A DNA stretch of 22,388 bases. Origin: a virus. The notes beneath the pieces are model-generated. The model saw nothing but the letters and a program-made list of their open reading frames with translations. It had not been told where the DNA came from and did not search any database. Positions 7,713 through 16,497 of the stretch are shown here, one piece after another (position 1 is the stretch's first letter; every line of letters starts with the position of its first letter). The position numbers were made by a program, and so were the translations under genes. The DNA lies in the IMG/VR virus record IMGVR_UViG_3300023184_000561, positions 1 to 22,388 of that record; one strand, 5' to 3'.

Positions 7713-8858
7713 ATGTCTCAGCTTTGTGTAATTCAACCAATTTCTGCTTTTCAAAACACTAACCTGAATTCACATATTGAATGTATTCAAGGATTGGGTC
7801 AAAGAATTTTGAGAATGTTGGGACATCCGATGATCAATGTTGAATTACACCCTGATCAATTATATGATGCAATTTCAATGGCTTGTGAATTTTTCACAGT
7901 CTATTCGGGATATACGAAAGAATATATTATATTCGATAGTAAAATTTATGAACCGCATAAAGGATTGAGGCTTGATCATTTGTATACGGTCGCTAATACT
8001 AATTTTACATTGAGTCAAAAACTTACACAACCACAAGATCCAAACGCTGATACTAATATTGAGTTTCGTGGAAACTTATATATTTCATTGTCTGAAATTC
8101 CTCAAAGTTATTTTATCTCATCATCTTCTTTGAGTTCCGCAGTCCCAGAAGTCGGAATCACAAAAATGCAGATTCTAGATCAGACATCATTTTCAGAATT
8201 GACAGCATTTAATTCTGGATTGCGTAGACTATTTTTACAATCCCCTCAGAAATCATTCACTATGTCTTGCGAAGATGTCACAGGTGTCACACAAATCAAT
8301 AACATGTTTGATTATGATATCATGGATTACAGAAAAGTTATTGATGTTGTGAACTTCGAGGAGGGTTCCAGTAATGGATTCACATCACTCTTTACGACTG
8401 AAAGTTTGATGGCTCAACAATTAAACAGTTTAAACATGGGATCATTTGGGTTCGATTTATTATCTTGGCACACCACTAAAGATTGGATCGACACAAGAGA
8501 AAAAGTTTTGGCTACTCGAAGAGATTTTTCATTCGACCCAAGAACCCAATATCTAAGATTTTTTCCACAACCAAAAACAGGAACACATTTCTATGGAATA
8601 TTGGAATGTTATGTGGAAAGACCATTTAGAGATGTGGTGAAAGAAAAATGGGTGTTGGAGTATGCGACGGCATTATCAAAAATAATGTGGGCAAGAATAC
8701 TCACTAAGGTGTCTGGTGTTCAGCTTCTTGGTGGTGGTAATTTGAACGGTTCCGATGTCCTTCAAGAAGGTAATGCTGATAAGTTAAGACTTGAAGAATT
8801 GCTGATTGAAGGTGGTTACGGCTCAACACCTCCTATGATGACAATGGGAATGTATTAA
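7713..8858 (+). CDS. 13: Neck / head completion protein (T4 gp13-like)
   Basis: This homologue of T4 gp13 sits below the portal after DNA packaging and helps join the tail. The N-terminal segment RMLGHPMINVELHPDQLYDAI (residues 34-54) aligns with T4 gp13, recalled as [21 protein letters not shown]. It is followed by the expected helical stretch containing EFFTVYSGYTKEYIIF. The C-terminal region includes FRDVVKEKWVLEYATALSKIMWARIL, typical of the family, and ends in a Gly/Met-rich tail. It has 381 residues against about 309 in T4. The ATG is supported by TAAATA 5 nt upstream. No gp14 homologue follows it; the long fibre gene begins 40 nt later. Confidence 0.9.
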   Translation: MSQLCVIQPISAFQNTNLNSHIECIQGLGQRILRMLGHPMINVELHPDQLYDAISMACEFFTVYSGYTKEYIIFDSKIYEPHKGLRLDHLYTVANTNFTLSQKLTQPQDPNADTNIEFRGNLYISLSEIPQSYFISSSSLSSAVPEVGITKMQILDQTSFSELTAFNSGLRRLFLQSPQKSFTMSCEDVTGVTQINNMFDYDIMDYRKVIDVVNFEEGSSNGFTSLFTTESLMAQQLNSLNMGSFGFDLLSWHTTKDWIDTREKVLATRRDFSFDPRTQYLRFFPQPKTGTHFYGILECYVERPFRDVVKEKWVLEYATALSKIMWARILTKVSGVQLLGGGNLNGSDVLQEGNADKLRLEELLIEGGYGSTPPMMTMGMY

Positions 8859-8863
8859 TTTTA

Positions 8864-8891
8864 TTGACTTAAAAAGCGTTGACATTAAATA
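8864..8891 (+). promoter_or_regulatory. TTGACT-N16-TAAATA promoter-like element (fibre)
   Basis: TTGACT lies at 8864-8869 and TAAATA at 8886-8891, with 16 nt between. The -10-like box ends 7 nt before the ATG at 8899. A second TTGACA at 8879-8884 is too close to pair with it. Confidence 0.55.
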
Positions 8892-8898
8892 GATTAAC

Positions 8899-11800
8899 AT
8901 GCAAGTTTTTTCAGAAAAGGTTAACCACACCTCTACGAATGGCTTTCTAAACATCTTACAAACCGAATCGTTTGAGGAAATTTTTTATGATGTTTTTGAA
9001 GTTCAGATTAACGGCAACAAATACCCACTGGAAAAAATCTCTGAATATAAGGGATCTCCAGTGGTTTCTGTTCCTGTTTTAGTAGAGGATCAAGAAGTAT
9101 TCTTCCCCTTTGTTTTAGTCAAAGGAAAGCAAGAGATTATTTTCAATGAAAATAATACCTTAGATACACTTTCTCTGGACGGAGATGTCGATCTGATTAA
9201 AGAAAAAATTATCGTTCCTGTTGTGGAGGAAACGAAGGAGGTGGTTATAATTGAACAAACTCCAACTATTCAATATCAAAATGATAAAAGGTCTGAGATT
9301 TTAGAAGAAATTGCACAATCTAAAAAGGAAGCTCTCGAATATGCTAATTTTGTCAAAGATGAGAAAATTAAAGAAGCTAATAAGGTTATCAAAAGAGATA
9401 ACAAACTTTTAGAAAAAACTCTGGATGACGCAAGATCTGGATTGGTTGAGGACTTCTTGAATATTTCAAAGAAAATCAAGGATGACTTATTCGATTTCTC
9501 AAATGATTCAGAATCCAAATTATCTGAAAAAATTGATAATCGGATAAGTATCATATCAGAAGATCTTAAAAGATCCCTCTCCAATAATTTTGATGAATCA
9601 TCCAAACATTTTGACAAAAATGTAAAAGAAGTAATCAAGGAACTTTATAAATCGATTGTAATTCCTAAAGTTGATTCGGAACTTAAATCGATTTCTACTG
9701 ATATTGTGGAAAAAGTTTCCGAAATTGAAACTGAGCTATATAACAAACTTGACGAGACTCTTGCATCAAAGGCAGATAAAACTTTAATCGAAAGTATAAA
9801 TGAAGAAGTTCAGAACATACAGAAATTAAATGTCGAACTGAATGATAACATCAACAAAGGATTAAGCAAGGCTTTGTCTAGGGTTGGTAAGGTTTCTAAA
9901 GAATTTGAAACTTTTTCAGAAGAGATTGATAAAAAAATTGATCAATCAGCTCAAGAAATTTCCGATTATTATACTCAACGAGTAGAGTTACTTGAGACAC
10001 AAGCTTTTGATTTAAATGATAAAACCAGACAATATTTTATCGGTCTTATTGAAGAGAGTCGTGATAATCTAATTGAAGAAATTAGAAGAACCAAAGAAGA
10101 GTCTCCTGTCGAATATCTTGTTGAAGCAATGGGTAAAAAAGACCCGGAAGTTGTAAGTATTGATAAGCTAAAGAAAGAGTATGATAAGATTATCCATGAT
10201 AAGTTTGAAAATTATAAGGTAGATCTTCGAAAGTATATCACCGTATATGGTGGTGGCGGTTCTGGAACCGTCGCTATGCAGTTTGCTGATGGTGGAACTA
10301 TGAATGGCGATTTGAATGTAACCTCTCGAATATTGAGTGGTGGTGTTGATCTTGCTACATTGTTCTCTGGTGGGGGAGGTGGTGCAACTGGTGCATATCT
10401 CCCACTATCTGGGGGAACTATGACAGGTAGTGTAACTGCAAATTCTTTTGTAACACTAAACGGTCTTTCTTCACAGTTTGTTAAAGGTGATGGATCTCTT
10501 GATGATACTCAATATCTTACATCAGAATCATTAAATTCTAATGTTATTTTATATCCTACAACTGCTGTATCAGATCTTAGTGCAACATACAAATTAGTTG
10601 CTTCACTAACTGATCCTGATTATGATCAACCTGCTGTTGATATTTCAACCGGATCAATTAATGCTGATGAAAAATTAGTAGGAACCTTGGCATCCGCCGC
10701 TGGAATAATTGTAGGTCATCCGGGAGTTATTAATGTTACAGTTTTGGGTAACATTCGTAAAACCGCTGGATCTAGTAGTTCTTCTGCAACTTTTCATTTC
10801 CATGTATACAAAAGAAGTTCTAGTGGAACACTAACTCTAATTGGCATTAGTGATAATACATTACCATCTACAAATGCAGTATATGCACAGTTTTCAACTT
10901 CGCTTGTAGCTAATTTTGGTGATTGGGTTGCAACTGATAGAATCGTTGTTGAATTTTATGCACAACGCGTTGTTGGTGGAGGAAATCCAACGTATGATTT
11001 TGAATACGGTGGTGAAACTCCTGTTCGTATTTTGCTACCTCTTCCAACAAATGTTTTATTATCTGAGTATGTTCCTTATACGGGTGCTACTACTAATTTA
11101 AATTTAGGTAGTAATGCTATGATCGCAACTAACATCTTAGTATATAATGATATTGATGCATCAACAGGTAATATTTATGGAAAATTTTCAAGGCTTCAAC
11201 CTGTTGGATATTCTTCAAATATTGCATTAGAGGTAGATGATATAGATGCTAATACAAGATTTACTGTTACTGGTAATGGAGATGTTTCTACTCAAGGTAA
11301 TATAGAGTCTGCTGGACTTATAGCAGGTAATTCATTAAGTGTTGGTGGTGATTCTGCTTTTGGTGTTGATACAACATTTACATATTCTGGACCTTCTGCT
11401 TTAACGCACAGAACCGCTTTGGGTCTTGGAACAGGTAATAGTCCCACATTTAATAGTGTAGGATCTGGAAACTTGGTTTATAGAGGTGGTAATACTAATG
11501 CTGCTGCATTAACAATCGGAACCAATGATGCGTATGCATTAAATTTTGAGACAAATGGTGTTACAAGAATGTCTATATTGAGTTCTGGTAATGTTGGTAT
11601 TGGGACAATAACACCAACAGCTAAATTAGAAATCACAGATACTACTCTTGCTGGTGGTGCTGGGTTAAGTGGTTCTGCTTTAATTGTAAACCAAACTTGG
11701 AATACTAATTTAACACCAACCGCTTTTTCGGTAAAGGTAACTGACTTATCTAGTAATGCTTCATCATTATTAATGGATTTACAGGTTGGTGGAAGTAGTA

Positions 11801-13953
11801 AGTTTAAAGTTGACAAAAATGGACTAATTACCACTACTAATGGATTGATGTCAAATTCAATTCTTTATCTTGGATCATACAATAATCAGTATGCCGCAGG
11901 ATTATATTCGAATGGTGATTTAAGAGCTTCCATCATTCGCGCCGGGTTGGGAAATAACAGTCCTTCCTTTACAGCAGATGCTAATGATATCATGGCACAA
12001 CGTAACGGTTTAACATCACAAACCTTCAACCTTTACAACACTTACACATCTGCAACATCAGCAGAACGTGCTACATTTAAGTTTGTTAATAATGATTTTG
12101 TTATTGGTGCTGAAACACTGCCATTGTCAGGTCCACAAAGAAGCATGTTGTTTCAAACTGGAAGTGCTACAAGGATGAGTATTCTAAGTAGTGGTAATGT
12201 TGGTATTGGAACAACAACTTCACCAGAAAAACTTACTGTAGTTGGAAATATAAGTGCTACTGGAAACATCTTTTCAAACTTTCTAAGTCCTAATACGTCT
12301 TTCACACCTCAGTATATTGGAGGTACAAGTGTTAGTACTGCTGCTCTCAAAGTCCAACAAGGTTCTGGGGGATATGCTAGAATTTCGGATGTTGAATCTT
12401 TTCAGTGGTCATCAACTGGCAACTTAGATAACGCGGCTGACTTATCATTATCGAGAGATCTAGCGAATACATTAGCACAACGTAACGGTTTAAACGCTCA
12501 AGAATTTAGACTCTATAACACTTACACTTCGGCAACATCCGCAGAACGTGCAACATTTAAGTTTGTTAATAATGATTTTGTAATTGGTGCTGAGACACTA
12601 CCATTATCAGGTCCACAACGTAGCATGTTGTTTCAAACAAATAGTGCTACAAGAATGTCATTACTAAGCACAGGTGAAGTTAATTTCTCGGGAAATGGAA
12701 ACTTGACCATGCCTTACACTAAGAAAGTATTGGCAACGGGTGGACCTATGTTTATTGGATCTAATGAAGGTTATTCAGTCAATATTGTAGGTGGTTCTGC
12801 TGGAAATTGGTATTCTGGAATATTTACAAATAATTCGACAAATGATAATAGATTATATGTTGGAGGTGGTATTGGATTCGGTTTGCTTAATTCAGGTTCA
12901 CTTGCAAATAATGATGTATCATTAATTCGTAGTTTATCAGGAACACTTGACCAACGTTCTGGTACAACATCACAAACCTTCAACCTTTACAACACATACA
13001 CATCTGCAACATCAGCAGAACGTGCTACATTTAAGTTTGATTCTAATAATAATTTTGTAATTGGTGCTGAAACACTTCCATTGTCAGGTCCACAAAGAAG
13101 CATGTTGTTTCAAACAAATAATGCTACAAGGATGACAATTCTAAGTAGCGGTAATGTTGGTATTGGTGTAGCAAACCCAACAGGTAAACTTGTAATTGAT
13201 GCCCCTAATAGCATAACTAATAGAAATTTAGTATTTGAGCAAAGCACTGGTTCATCCGCGCAGGTTAATGAAATTGTTTGGCGTTCTTCGTCTGGATCTA
13301 TTTTTGATTACGCTAAGATTAAAACTTCTTATGGAACTTCTTACCTTAACAGTTATTTCACAATTCAGGTAGCAAGTTCTGCCCAAGTATTACAAGATAG
13401 ATTTCATATTAATACAGTTGGTAATGTTGGTATTGGAACAATTTTACCATCAGAAGCACTTACTGTAGTTGGGAATATAAGTGCAACTGGAGCTGTAACA
13501 GCAGGAGGTGCAACCTATTCTTCTGTTATTGGGTATAATGCAACAGTAGGTGGATATTTTCAATGTGGTGCAAATTCAACATTAGTTGGTTTATGTAGCC
13601 CCAACACTGATAACCTTACGCCAATTATTAACGGTGTAACATCTAATAATACAGTAGATTTAGGCAAATCTGCAACAAGATTTAGAAAACTTTACGTTGG
13701 AGGTGTTGATCTCACTGGAGATTCTACTTATGGTGCTGCCGCAACATTCACCTACAATGCTGCTGCTGTAACAACGCATAGAAATGCTTTGGGTCTTGGT
13801 GTCGCACAAACTCCAACTTTTGGTGGTTTAAGTTCAACGGGTGATATTGAAATCACTGATTCGACCAAAGGTATTATCCTAAAATCTCCAAACGGAGCAA
13901 GATGGAGAATAACTATAAATGATGCTGGATTATTAACACCAACATCAATCTAA
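8899..13953 (+). CDS. Large virion fibre protein with coiled coil and internal repeats
   Basis: This 1684-residue protein is a probable neck or tail fibre or whisker involved in host contact. Residues 1 to about 95 form a beta-rich attachment-like domain. Residues of about 110-440 are a long charged coiled coil (many Lys/Glu heptads). A Gly-rich hinge begins at residue 451, followed by the phage-fibre motif LPLSGGTMTG (501-510). A beta domain lies at about 535-715, then VPYTGATTNLNLGSN. After that come repeated modules with LYNTYTSATSAERATFKF and NVGIGT. It ends in ILKSPNGARWRITINDAGLL, a common phage-fibre terminus, without an endosialidase-type chaperone domain. Its place next to gp13 resembles that of T4 fibritin (wac), which suggests a neck fibre; a tail fibre is the alternative. 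Confidence 0.85.
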   Translation: MQVFSEKVNHTSTNGFLNILQTESFEEIFYDVFEVQINGNKYPLEKISEYKGSPVVSVPVLVEDQEVFFPFVLVKGKQEIIFNENNTLDTLSLDGDVDLIKEKIIVPVVEETKEVVIIEQTPTIQYQNDKRSEILEEIAQSKKEALEYANFVKDEKIKEANKVIKRDNKLLEKTLDDARSGLVEDFLNISKKIKDDLFDFSNDSESKLSEKIDNRISIISEDLKRSLSNNFDESSKHFDKNVKEVIKELYKSIVIPKVDSELKSISTDIVEKVSEIETELYNKLDETLASKADKTLIESINEEVQNIQKLNVELNDNINKGLSKALSRVGKVSKEFETFSEEIDKKIDQSAQEISDYYTQRVELLETQAFDLNDKTRQYFIGLIEESRDNLIEEIRRTKEESPVEYLVEAMGKKDPEVVSIDKLKKEYDKIIHDKFENYKVDLRKYITVYGGGGSGTVAMQFADGGTMNGDLNVTSRILSGGVDLATLFSGGGGGATGAYLPLSGGTMTGSVTANSFVTLNGLSSQFVKGDGSLDDTQYLTSESLNSNVILYPTTAVSDLSATYKLVASLTDPDYDQPAVDISTGSINADEKLVGTLASAAGIIVGHPGVINVTVLGNIRKTAGSSSSSATFHFHVYKRSSSGTLTLIGISDNTLPSTNAVYAQFSTSLVANFGDWVATDRIVVEFYAQRVVGGGNPTYDFEYGGETPVRILLPLPTNVLLSEYVPYTGATTNLNLGSNAMIATNILVYNDIDASTGNIYGKFSRLQPVGYSSNIALEVDDIDANTRFTVTGNGDVSTQGNIESAGLIAGNSLSVGGDSAFGVDTTFTYSGPSALTHRTALGLGTGNSPTFNSVGSGNLVYRGGNTNAAALTIGTNDAYALNFETNGVTRMSILSSGNVGIGTITPTAKLEITDTTLAGGAGLSGSALIVNQTWNTNLTPTAFSVKVTDLSSNASSLLMDLQVGGSSKFKVDKNGLITTTNGLMSNSILYLGSYNNQYAAGLYSNGDLRASIIRAGLGNNSPSFTADANDIMAQRNGLTSQTFNLYNTYTSATSAERATFKFVNNDFVIGAETLPLSGPQRSMLFQTGSATRMSILSSGNVGIGTTTSPEKLTVVGNISATGNIFSNFLSPNTSFTPQYIGGTSVSTAALKVQQGSGGYARISDVESFQWSSTGNLDNAADLSLSRDLANTLAQRNGLNAQEFRLYNTYTSATSAERATFKFVNNDFVIGAETLPLSGPQRSMLFQTNSATRMSLLSTGEVNFSGNGNLTMPYTKKVLATGGPMFIGSNEGYSVNIVGGSAGNWYSGIFTNNSTNDNRLYVGGGIGFGLLNSGSLANNDVSLIRSLSGTLDQRSGTTSQTFNLYNTYTSATSAERATFKFDSNNNFVIGAETLPLSGPQRSMLFQTNNATRMTILSSGNVGIGVANPTGKLVIDAPNSITNRNLVFEQSTGSSAQVNEIVWRSSSGSIFDYAKIKTSYGTSYLNSYFTIQVASSAQVLQDRFHINTVGNVGIGTILPSEALTVVGNISATGAVTAGGATYSSVIGYNATVGGYFQCGANSTLVGLCSPNTDNLTPIINGVTSNNTVDLGKSATRFRKLYVGGVDLTGDSTYGAAATFTYNAAAVTTHRNALGLGVAQTPTFGGLSSTGDIEITDSTKGIILKSPNGARWRITINDAGLLTPTSI
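11998..12213 (+). repeat. Fibre repeat unit 1
   Basis: This first of three related coding repeats starts at residue 1034 (QRNGLTSQTFNLYNTYTSAT) and runs to NVGIGT. It is closest to unit 3 at the nucleotide level. Confidence 0.8.
12478..12672 (+). repeat. Fibre repeat unit 2
   Basis: This unit starts at residue 1194, 160 residues after unit 1. It shares the core AERATFKFVNNDFVIGAETL and PLSGPQRSMLFQT, but has more synonymous changes and ends TRMSLLSTGEV instead of NVGIGT. Confidence 0.8.
12952..13167 (+). repeat. Fibre repeat unit 3
   Basis: This unit starts at residue 1352, 158 residues after unit 2. Long nucleotide runs are identical to unit 1, including the SQTFNLYNT stretch. A one-codon insertion gives SNNNFVIG instead of NNDFVIG. 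Confidence 0.8.
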
Positions 13954-13961
13954 CCTATAAA
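13933..13961 (+). promoter_or_regulatory. TTAACA-N17-TATAAA promoter-like element
   Basis: TTAACA (13933-13938) and TATAAA (13956-13961) are separated by 17 nt, and the second ends 5 nt before the ATG at 13967. This is a variant of the TAAATA pattern. Confidence 0.4.
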
Positions 13962-13966
13962 ATATT

Positions 13967-14389
13967 ATGTTAATTATAAACACAAAAACAAAACTACAGC
14001 AGAACCTCGAAAACATTGAGGCACCTTTAAACCGTATTGATACAAGAACCAAAGCTAGTGCTGAAGATCTTAATCAATCATTGAATGCTTTCTGGTCATT
14101 ACCTGACAATGAACTGGAAGAAGTTCTAAACTTTCACGGTGTTGAAAAGGTTCAAGCAATCTTCGCAGCACATGAAAAGTATGCGACAGCATTTAATGAA
14201 CTTCTTGTGGATCGTGGATTAAGTGCGATTGCACAAATTGGTGCAAAGAAAGAATTAAGTATTGATAGTAATGGTGTGTTCTCTGTTGTTCCATTGGTAG
14301 TAGTAGAACCTGTAGTAGAAGAACCTATTATTGAAGAACCTATTATCATACCTCAAATAGTCGAAGAGGAAATTATTAGTTTGGAATAA
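13967..14389 (+). CDS. Unknown protein with acidic Val/Pro/Glu tail
   Basis: This is a 140-residue protein that I do not recognise. The N-terminal 100 residues look helical (TKLQQNLENIEAPLNRIDTR, ELEEVLNFHGVEKVQAIFAA). The last 35 residues are a repetitive acidic tail with VVEPVVEEPIIEEPIIIPQI as its core. No signal peptide or membrane helix is present. It starts 13 nt after the fibre stop. Its stop overlaps the ATG of the head-completion nuclease (TAATG), implying translational coupling with that gene. Position suggests a virion-associated or fibre-assembly role, which is inference only. Confidence 0.65.
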   Translation: MLIINTKTKLQQNLENIEAPLNRIDTRTKASAEDLNQSLNAFWSLPDNELEEVLNFHGVEKVQAIFAAHEKYATAFNELLVDRGLSAIAQIGAKKELSIDSNGVFSVVPLVVVEPVVEEPIIEEPIIIPQIVEEEIISLE

Positions 14390-14871
14390 TGTCACTTGGC
14401 TTAAATAAAAATCCAAAATTTCGTCAGGGGTATTATCGTTTAAAAAATCCTTCGAAGTATATTGGAAAAGAAGTCCCGATATATCGATCTGGTATTGAAT
14501 TGAAATTTTTTAATTGGGTTGATAATAATGATAATATTCTGGAGTGGGTCAGTGAAGGTCTTATCATACCATATTGGGACAGTGTGAAAAAATGTAATCG
14601 AAAGTATTACACAGACGCTTATTTGAAAATTAAAGAGGGTAATACTATAAAAAAATATGTTATTGAAATTAAAGATTTGAAAGAAACTGTCAAACCTGAT
14701 CCAAAATCAAAGAAGAAAAAGACCACTTTGATTTATGAACAATTGAAGTTTTGTAATAATTCATCCAAGTGGTTATTCGCTGATGAGTTCTGTAAAAAGA
14801 ATAATATGGAATTTTTATTGCTTGGGTATTCGAAAAAGAATGGTTTTGAGCGTGTTAATCATCTTTTTTAA
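14389..14871 (+). CDS. 4: Head completion nuclease (T4 gp4/50/65-like)
   Basis: This homologue of the T4 gene 4 product is a small nuclease-fold protein needed to finish packaged heads before tail joining. The 160-residue protein closely follows T4 gp4 in pattern: GYYRLKNPSKYIGKEVPIYRSG, LEWVSEGLIIPYW, YYTDAYLKIKEG and YVIEIK. E37, D76 and E93-I-K95 fit a PD-(D/E)xK/TnsA-like active site. A basic stretch (KSKKKKTT) follows. Its ATG overlaps the stop of the upstream gene, so it is probably translationally coupled, and it has no TAAATA of its own. Confidence 0.88.
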   Translation: MSLGLNKNPKFRQGYYRLKNPSKYIGKEVPIYRSGIELKFFNWVDNNDNILEWVSEGLIIPYWDSVKKCNRKYYTDAYLKIKEGNTIKKYVIEIKDLKETVKPDPKSKKKKTTLIYEQLKFCNNSSKWLFADEFCKKNNMEFLLLGYSKKNGFERVNHLF

Positions 14872-14880
14872 ATAATATAC

Positions 14881-14888
14881 ATTAAATA
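14881..14888 (+). promoter_or_regulatory. ATTAAATA element (prohead protease)
   Basis: ATTAAATA ends 5 nt before the ATG at 14894. The position 22 nt upstream reads ATCTTT, so no -35 TTG is visible. Confidence 0.45.
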
Positions 14889-14893
14889 TATTC

Positions 14894-15562
14894 ATGTCAT
14901 TGAAACTTAAGTTGATTGCCGAAAATCCTGATACATTGGATGATTTCGAAATCATTGAAGAACAAAGTAAATTAAATAACCAATCTACATTATATGTAGC
15001 TGGTCCGATGATTGGTTGTAATAGTAAAAATCGTAATGGACGATACTATGATTTTGATAACACTCGGAAAGAAGTGAATCGTTATGTAAATGAAATGGTT
15101 ACTCCGGGTAGAGCTATGGGAGAATTAAATCATCCTGCTAGTGCTGATGTTAATCTTGAAAGAGCTTGTCACTTAGTTACTGAACTTAGAGAAATTGAAG
15201 ATGGTTATTATGGAAAAGCTAAAGTTCTATCAACTCCATGCGGACAAATTTTAAGAGCACTTATAAATGACGGAGTTCGTGTGGGTATGTCAACTAGAGC
15301 ATTGGGATCTATAAGAGAACAGAGCGATTATAATTTGGTTGAAAATATGCATCTCGTTGCAATTGATACAGTAGCTGATCCTAGTCATACCAAAGCTTTT
15401 GTCAATGGTATCATGGAAGGTCGTGAGTGGATTCTCAAAGATGATAATAAATATGAAGAACTTTATGATGGATTTGAAAAATCCATTTCAAAACTTCCGA
15501 AAAAACAACTCGATATTTATCTTCGTGAGCAAATTACAAAGTTTATTTCAAACCTTCATTAA
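14894..15562 (+). CDS. 21: Prohead core protease (T4 gp21-like)
   Basis: This is a serine protease of the herpesvirus-assemblin-like fold (T4 gp21 type). It sits in the prohead core and cleaves scaffold, core and capsid proteins during maturation. At 222 residues it is close to T4 gp21 (212). The catalytic His is likely H80 in GELNHP and the Ser S133 in [10 protein letters not shown]. The segment [11 protein letters not shown] (D158, D162) matches the conserved region after the Ser. [18 protein letters not shown] near residue 35 is also a family hallmark. It heads the order protease, core, scaffold, capsid, similar to T4 21-22-23. Its stop codon lies inside the next gene's ATTAAATA. Confidence 0.93.
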   Translation: MSLKLKLIAENPDTLDDFEIIEEQSKLNNQSTLYVAGPMIGCNSKNRNGRYYDFDNTRKEVNRYVNEMVTPGRAMGELNHPASADVNLERACHLVTELREIEDGYYGKAKVLSTPCGQILRALINDGVRVGMSTRALGSIREQSDYNLVENMHLVAIDTVADPSHTKAFVNGIMEGREWILKDDNKYEELYDGFEKSISKLPKKQLDIYLREQITKFISNLH

Positions 15563-15565
15563 ATA
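15558..15565 (+). promoter_or_regulatory. ATTAAATA element (core protein)
   Basis: ATTAAATA overlaps the protease stop codon and ends 8 nt before the ATG at 15574, the longest spacing in the window. Confidence 0.4.
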
Positions 15566-15573
15566 TAATTATT

Positions 15574-16479
15574 ATGCCACTCAAAAAAGGATCATCTCAA
15601 AAAACAATTTCTAAGAATATTGCCACAGAAATTAAAGCTGGTAAACCCCAGAAACAAGCAGTTGCAATTGCTTATTCAAAAGCTGGTAAATCTAAAAAAA
15701 AAGCGGGGGAGGAAGATGAACAATCAATTTCAAAACAAATGAAAAAATCAGGCAAGGCAGTTATTGACGGACCCAAAGTTAAACAACGTAAGAAGTTCGC
15801 TCCAGCTACCAAAGTAGAAAAGCCAGCCAAAGGCGCAGGTTCCTATAATAGAACTAATAAATTTGAAGAAGATGAGGAAGTTGTGAAGGAATCAAATACA
15901 GTTAAGAAGCAAACCGACAAATATCTTAGAAGCCCTAAATCTCAACAAGAAAAAAGAAAATTTGGGAATGCTAAAGATTCGGATGTTCCGGTCAGAGGAA
16001 AAAGAAAACCAGCAAATTTGGGTGATAGATATGATGATAAGCCAATCGGGAGCAATATCACAAAACAAAATAAAACAAAAAAAGTGAAAAAAGATACCAT
16101 TCGTAAAGGCGAAGAAGATGAACAGGGTCTGGGAACTGTCCCCATGAAACCTGATCACTTTAATAAAAAAGAAGATAAATTTCAGACAAGAAAATCAGCC
16201 AAAGAAGCGGGAAAAAATCCTACTCGGAGAACAGCAAAACAAATCAGAGGAGAAGAGGATGAAGAAAAATCTTGTTGGAAAGGTTACAAAAAAGATGGAA
16301 CAAAAATGAAGGGTGGTAAAAAAGTCAATAACTGTATTAAAGAAAATGCTGCTGTTGCTGATTTTGTTGAAGCTGTGATTGAAAAAAGATATGCCGATGC
16401 CCACAAATTCATGAATGATGCCATTGCTCTCAAAATTCAAAACAAGATCGCTCAGGAGTTAAATACTCCTTTGTTCTAA
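15574..16479 (+). CDS. Modular Lys-rich prohead core protein with gp67-like C-terminus
   Basis: This 301-residue, very basic protein lies between protease and scaffold. Residues 6-42 ([19 protein letters not shown], then [11 protein letters not shown]) form a recognisable motif seen in phage proteins. The middle is low-complexity and split by four acidic linkers, EEDE at 46-49, 98-102, 180-183 and 227-231. Residues 234-257 ([20 protein letters not shown] then CIKE) form a small Cys-containing module. The end, [21 protein letters not shown], resembles the start of T4 gp67 (IEAIKSNDLVAARKLFAEAM), an internal prohead core protein. I255-K256-E257 fits the T4 gp21 cleavage rule (L/I-x-E) and would release the gp67-like part. 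A scaffold or DNA-condensing core role is inferred. Confidence 0.75.
   Translation: MPLKKGSSQKTISKNIATEIKAGKPQKQAVAIAYSKAGKSKKKAGEEDEQSISKQMKKSGKAVIDGPKVKQRKKFAPATKVEKPAKGAGSYNRTNKFEEDEEVVKESNTVKKQTDKYLRSPKSQQEKRKFGNAKDSDVPVRGKRKPANLGDRYDDKPIGSNITKQNKTKKVKKDTIRKGEEDEQGLGTVPMKPDHFNKKEDKFQTRKSAKEAGKNPTRRTAKQIRGEEDEEKSCWKGYKKDGTKMKGGKKVNNCIKENAAVADFVEAVIEKRYADAHKFMNDAIALKIQNKIAQELNTPLF
16454..16470 (+). other. Small inverted repeat at the core gene end
   Basis: AGGAGT (16454-16459) and ACTCCT (16465-16470) pair around TAAAT inside the last codons of the core protein gene, followed by a T-rich stretch. It could be a weak terminator or RNA-processing hairpin. Confidence 0.3.
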
Positions 16480-16484
16480 TAACA

Positions 16485-16492
16485 ACTAAATA
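16485..16492 (+). promoter_or_regulatory. ACTAAATA element (scaffold)
   Basis: ACTAAATA ends 5 nt before the ATG at 16498. No TTG box lies 16 to 17 nt upstream. Confidence 0.45.
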
Positions 16493-16497
16493 ATCAT

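Noticed and set aside
9276-9638. Minus-strand open frame of 120 codons opposite the fibre coiled coil
   Set aside because: Ser/Leu-rich antisense of Lys/Glu heptads; the plus-strand reading is clearly the real one.
11478-11834. Minus-strand open frame of 118 codons inside the fibre gene
   Set aside because: It mirrors repetitive plus-strand coding sequence, has no start-proximal TAAATA, and its composition is a low-complexity antisense artefact.
11998-13167. Regular repeats suggesting a CRISPR-like array
   Set aside because: The repeats are about 200 nt, in frame and coding within the fibre; there are no short identical repeats with unique spacers.
15892-16440. Several minus-strand Phe-rich open frames opposite the core protein
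   Set aside because: The Phe runs are the antisense of Lys codons (AAA/AAG); there is no start signal.
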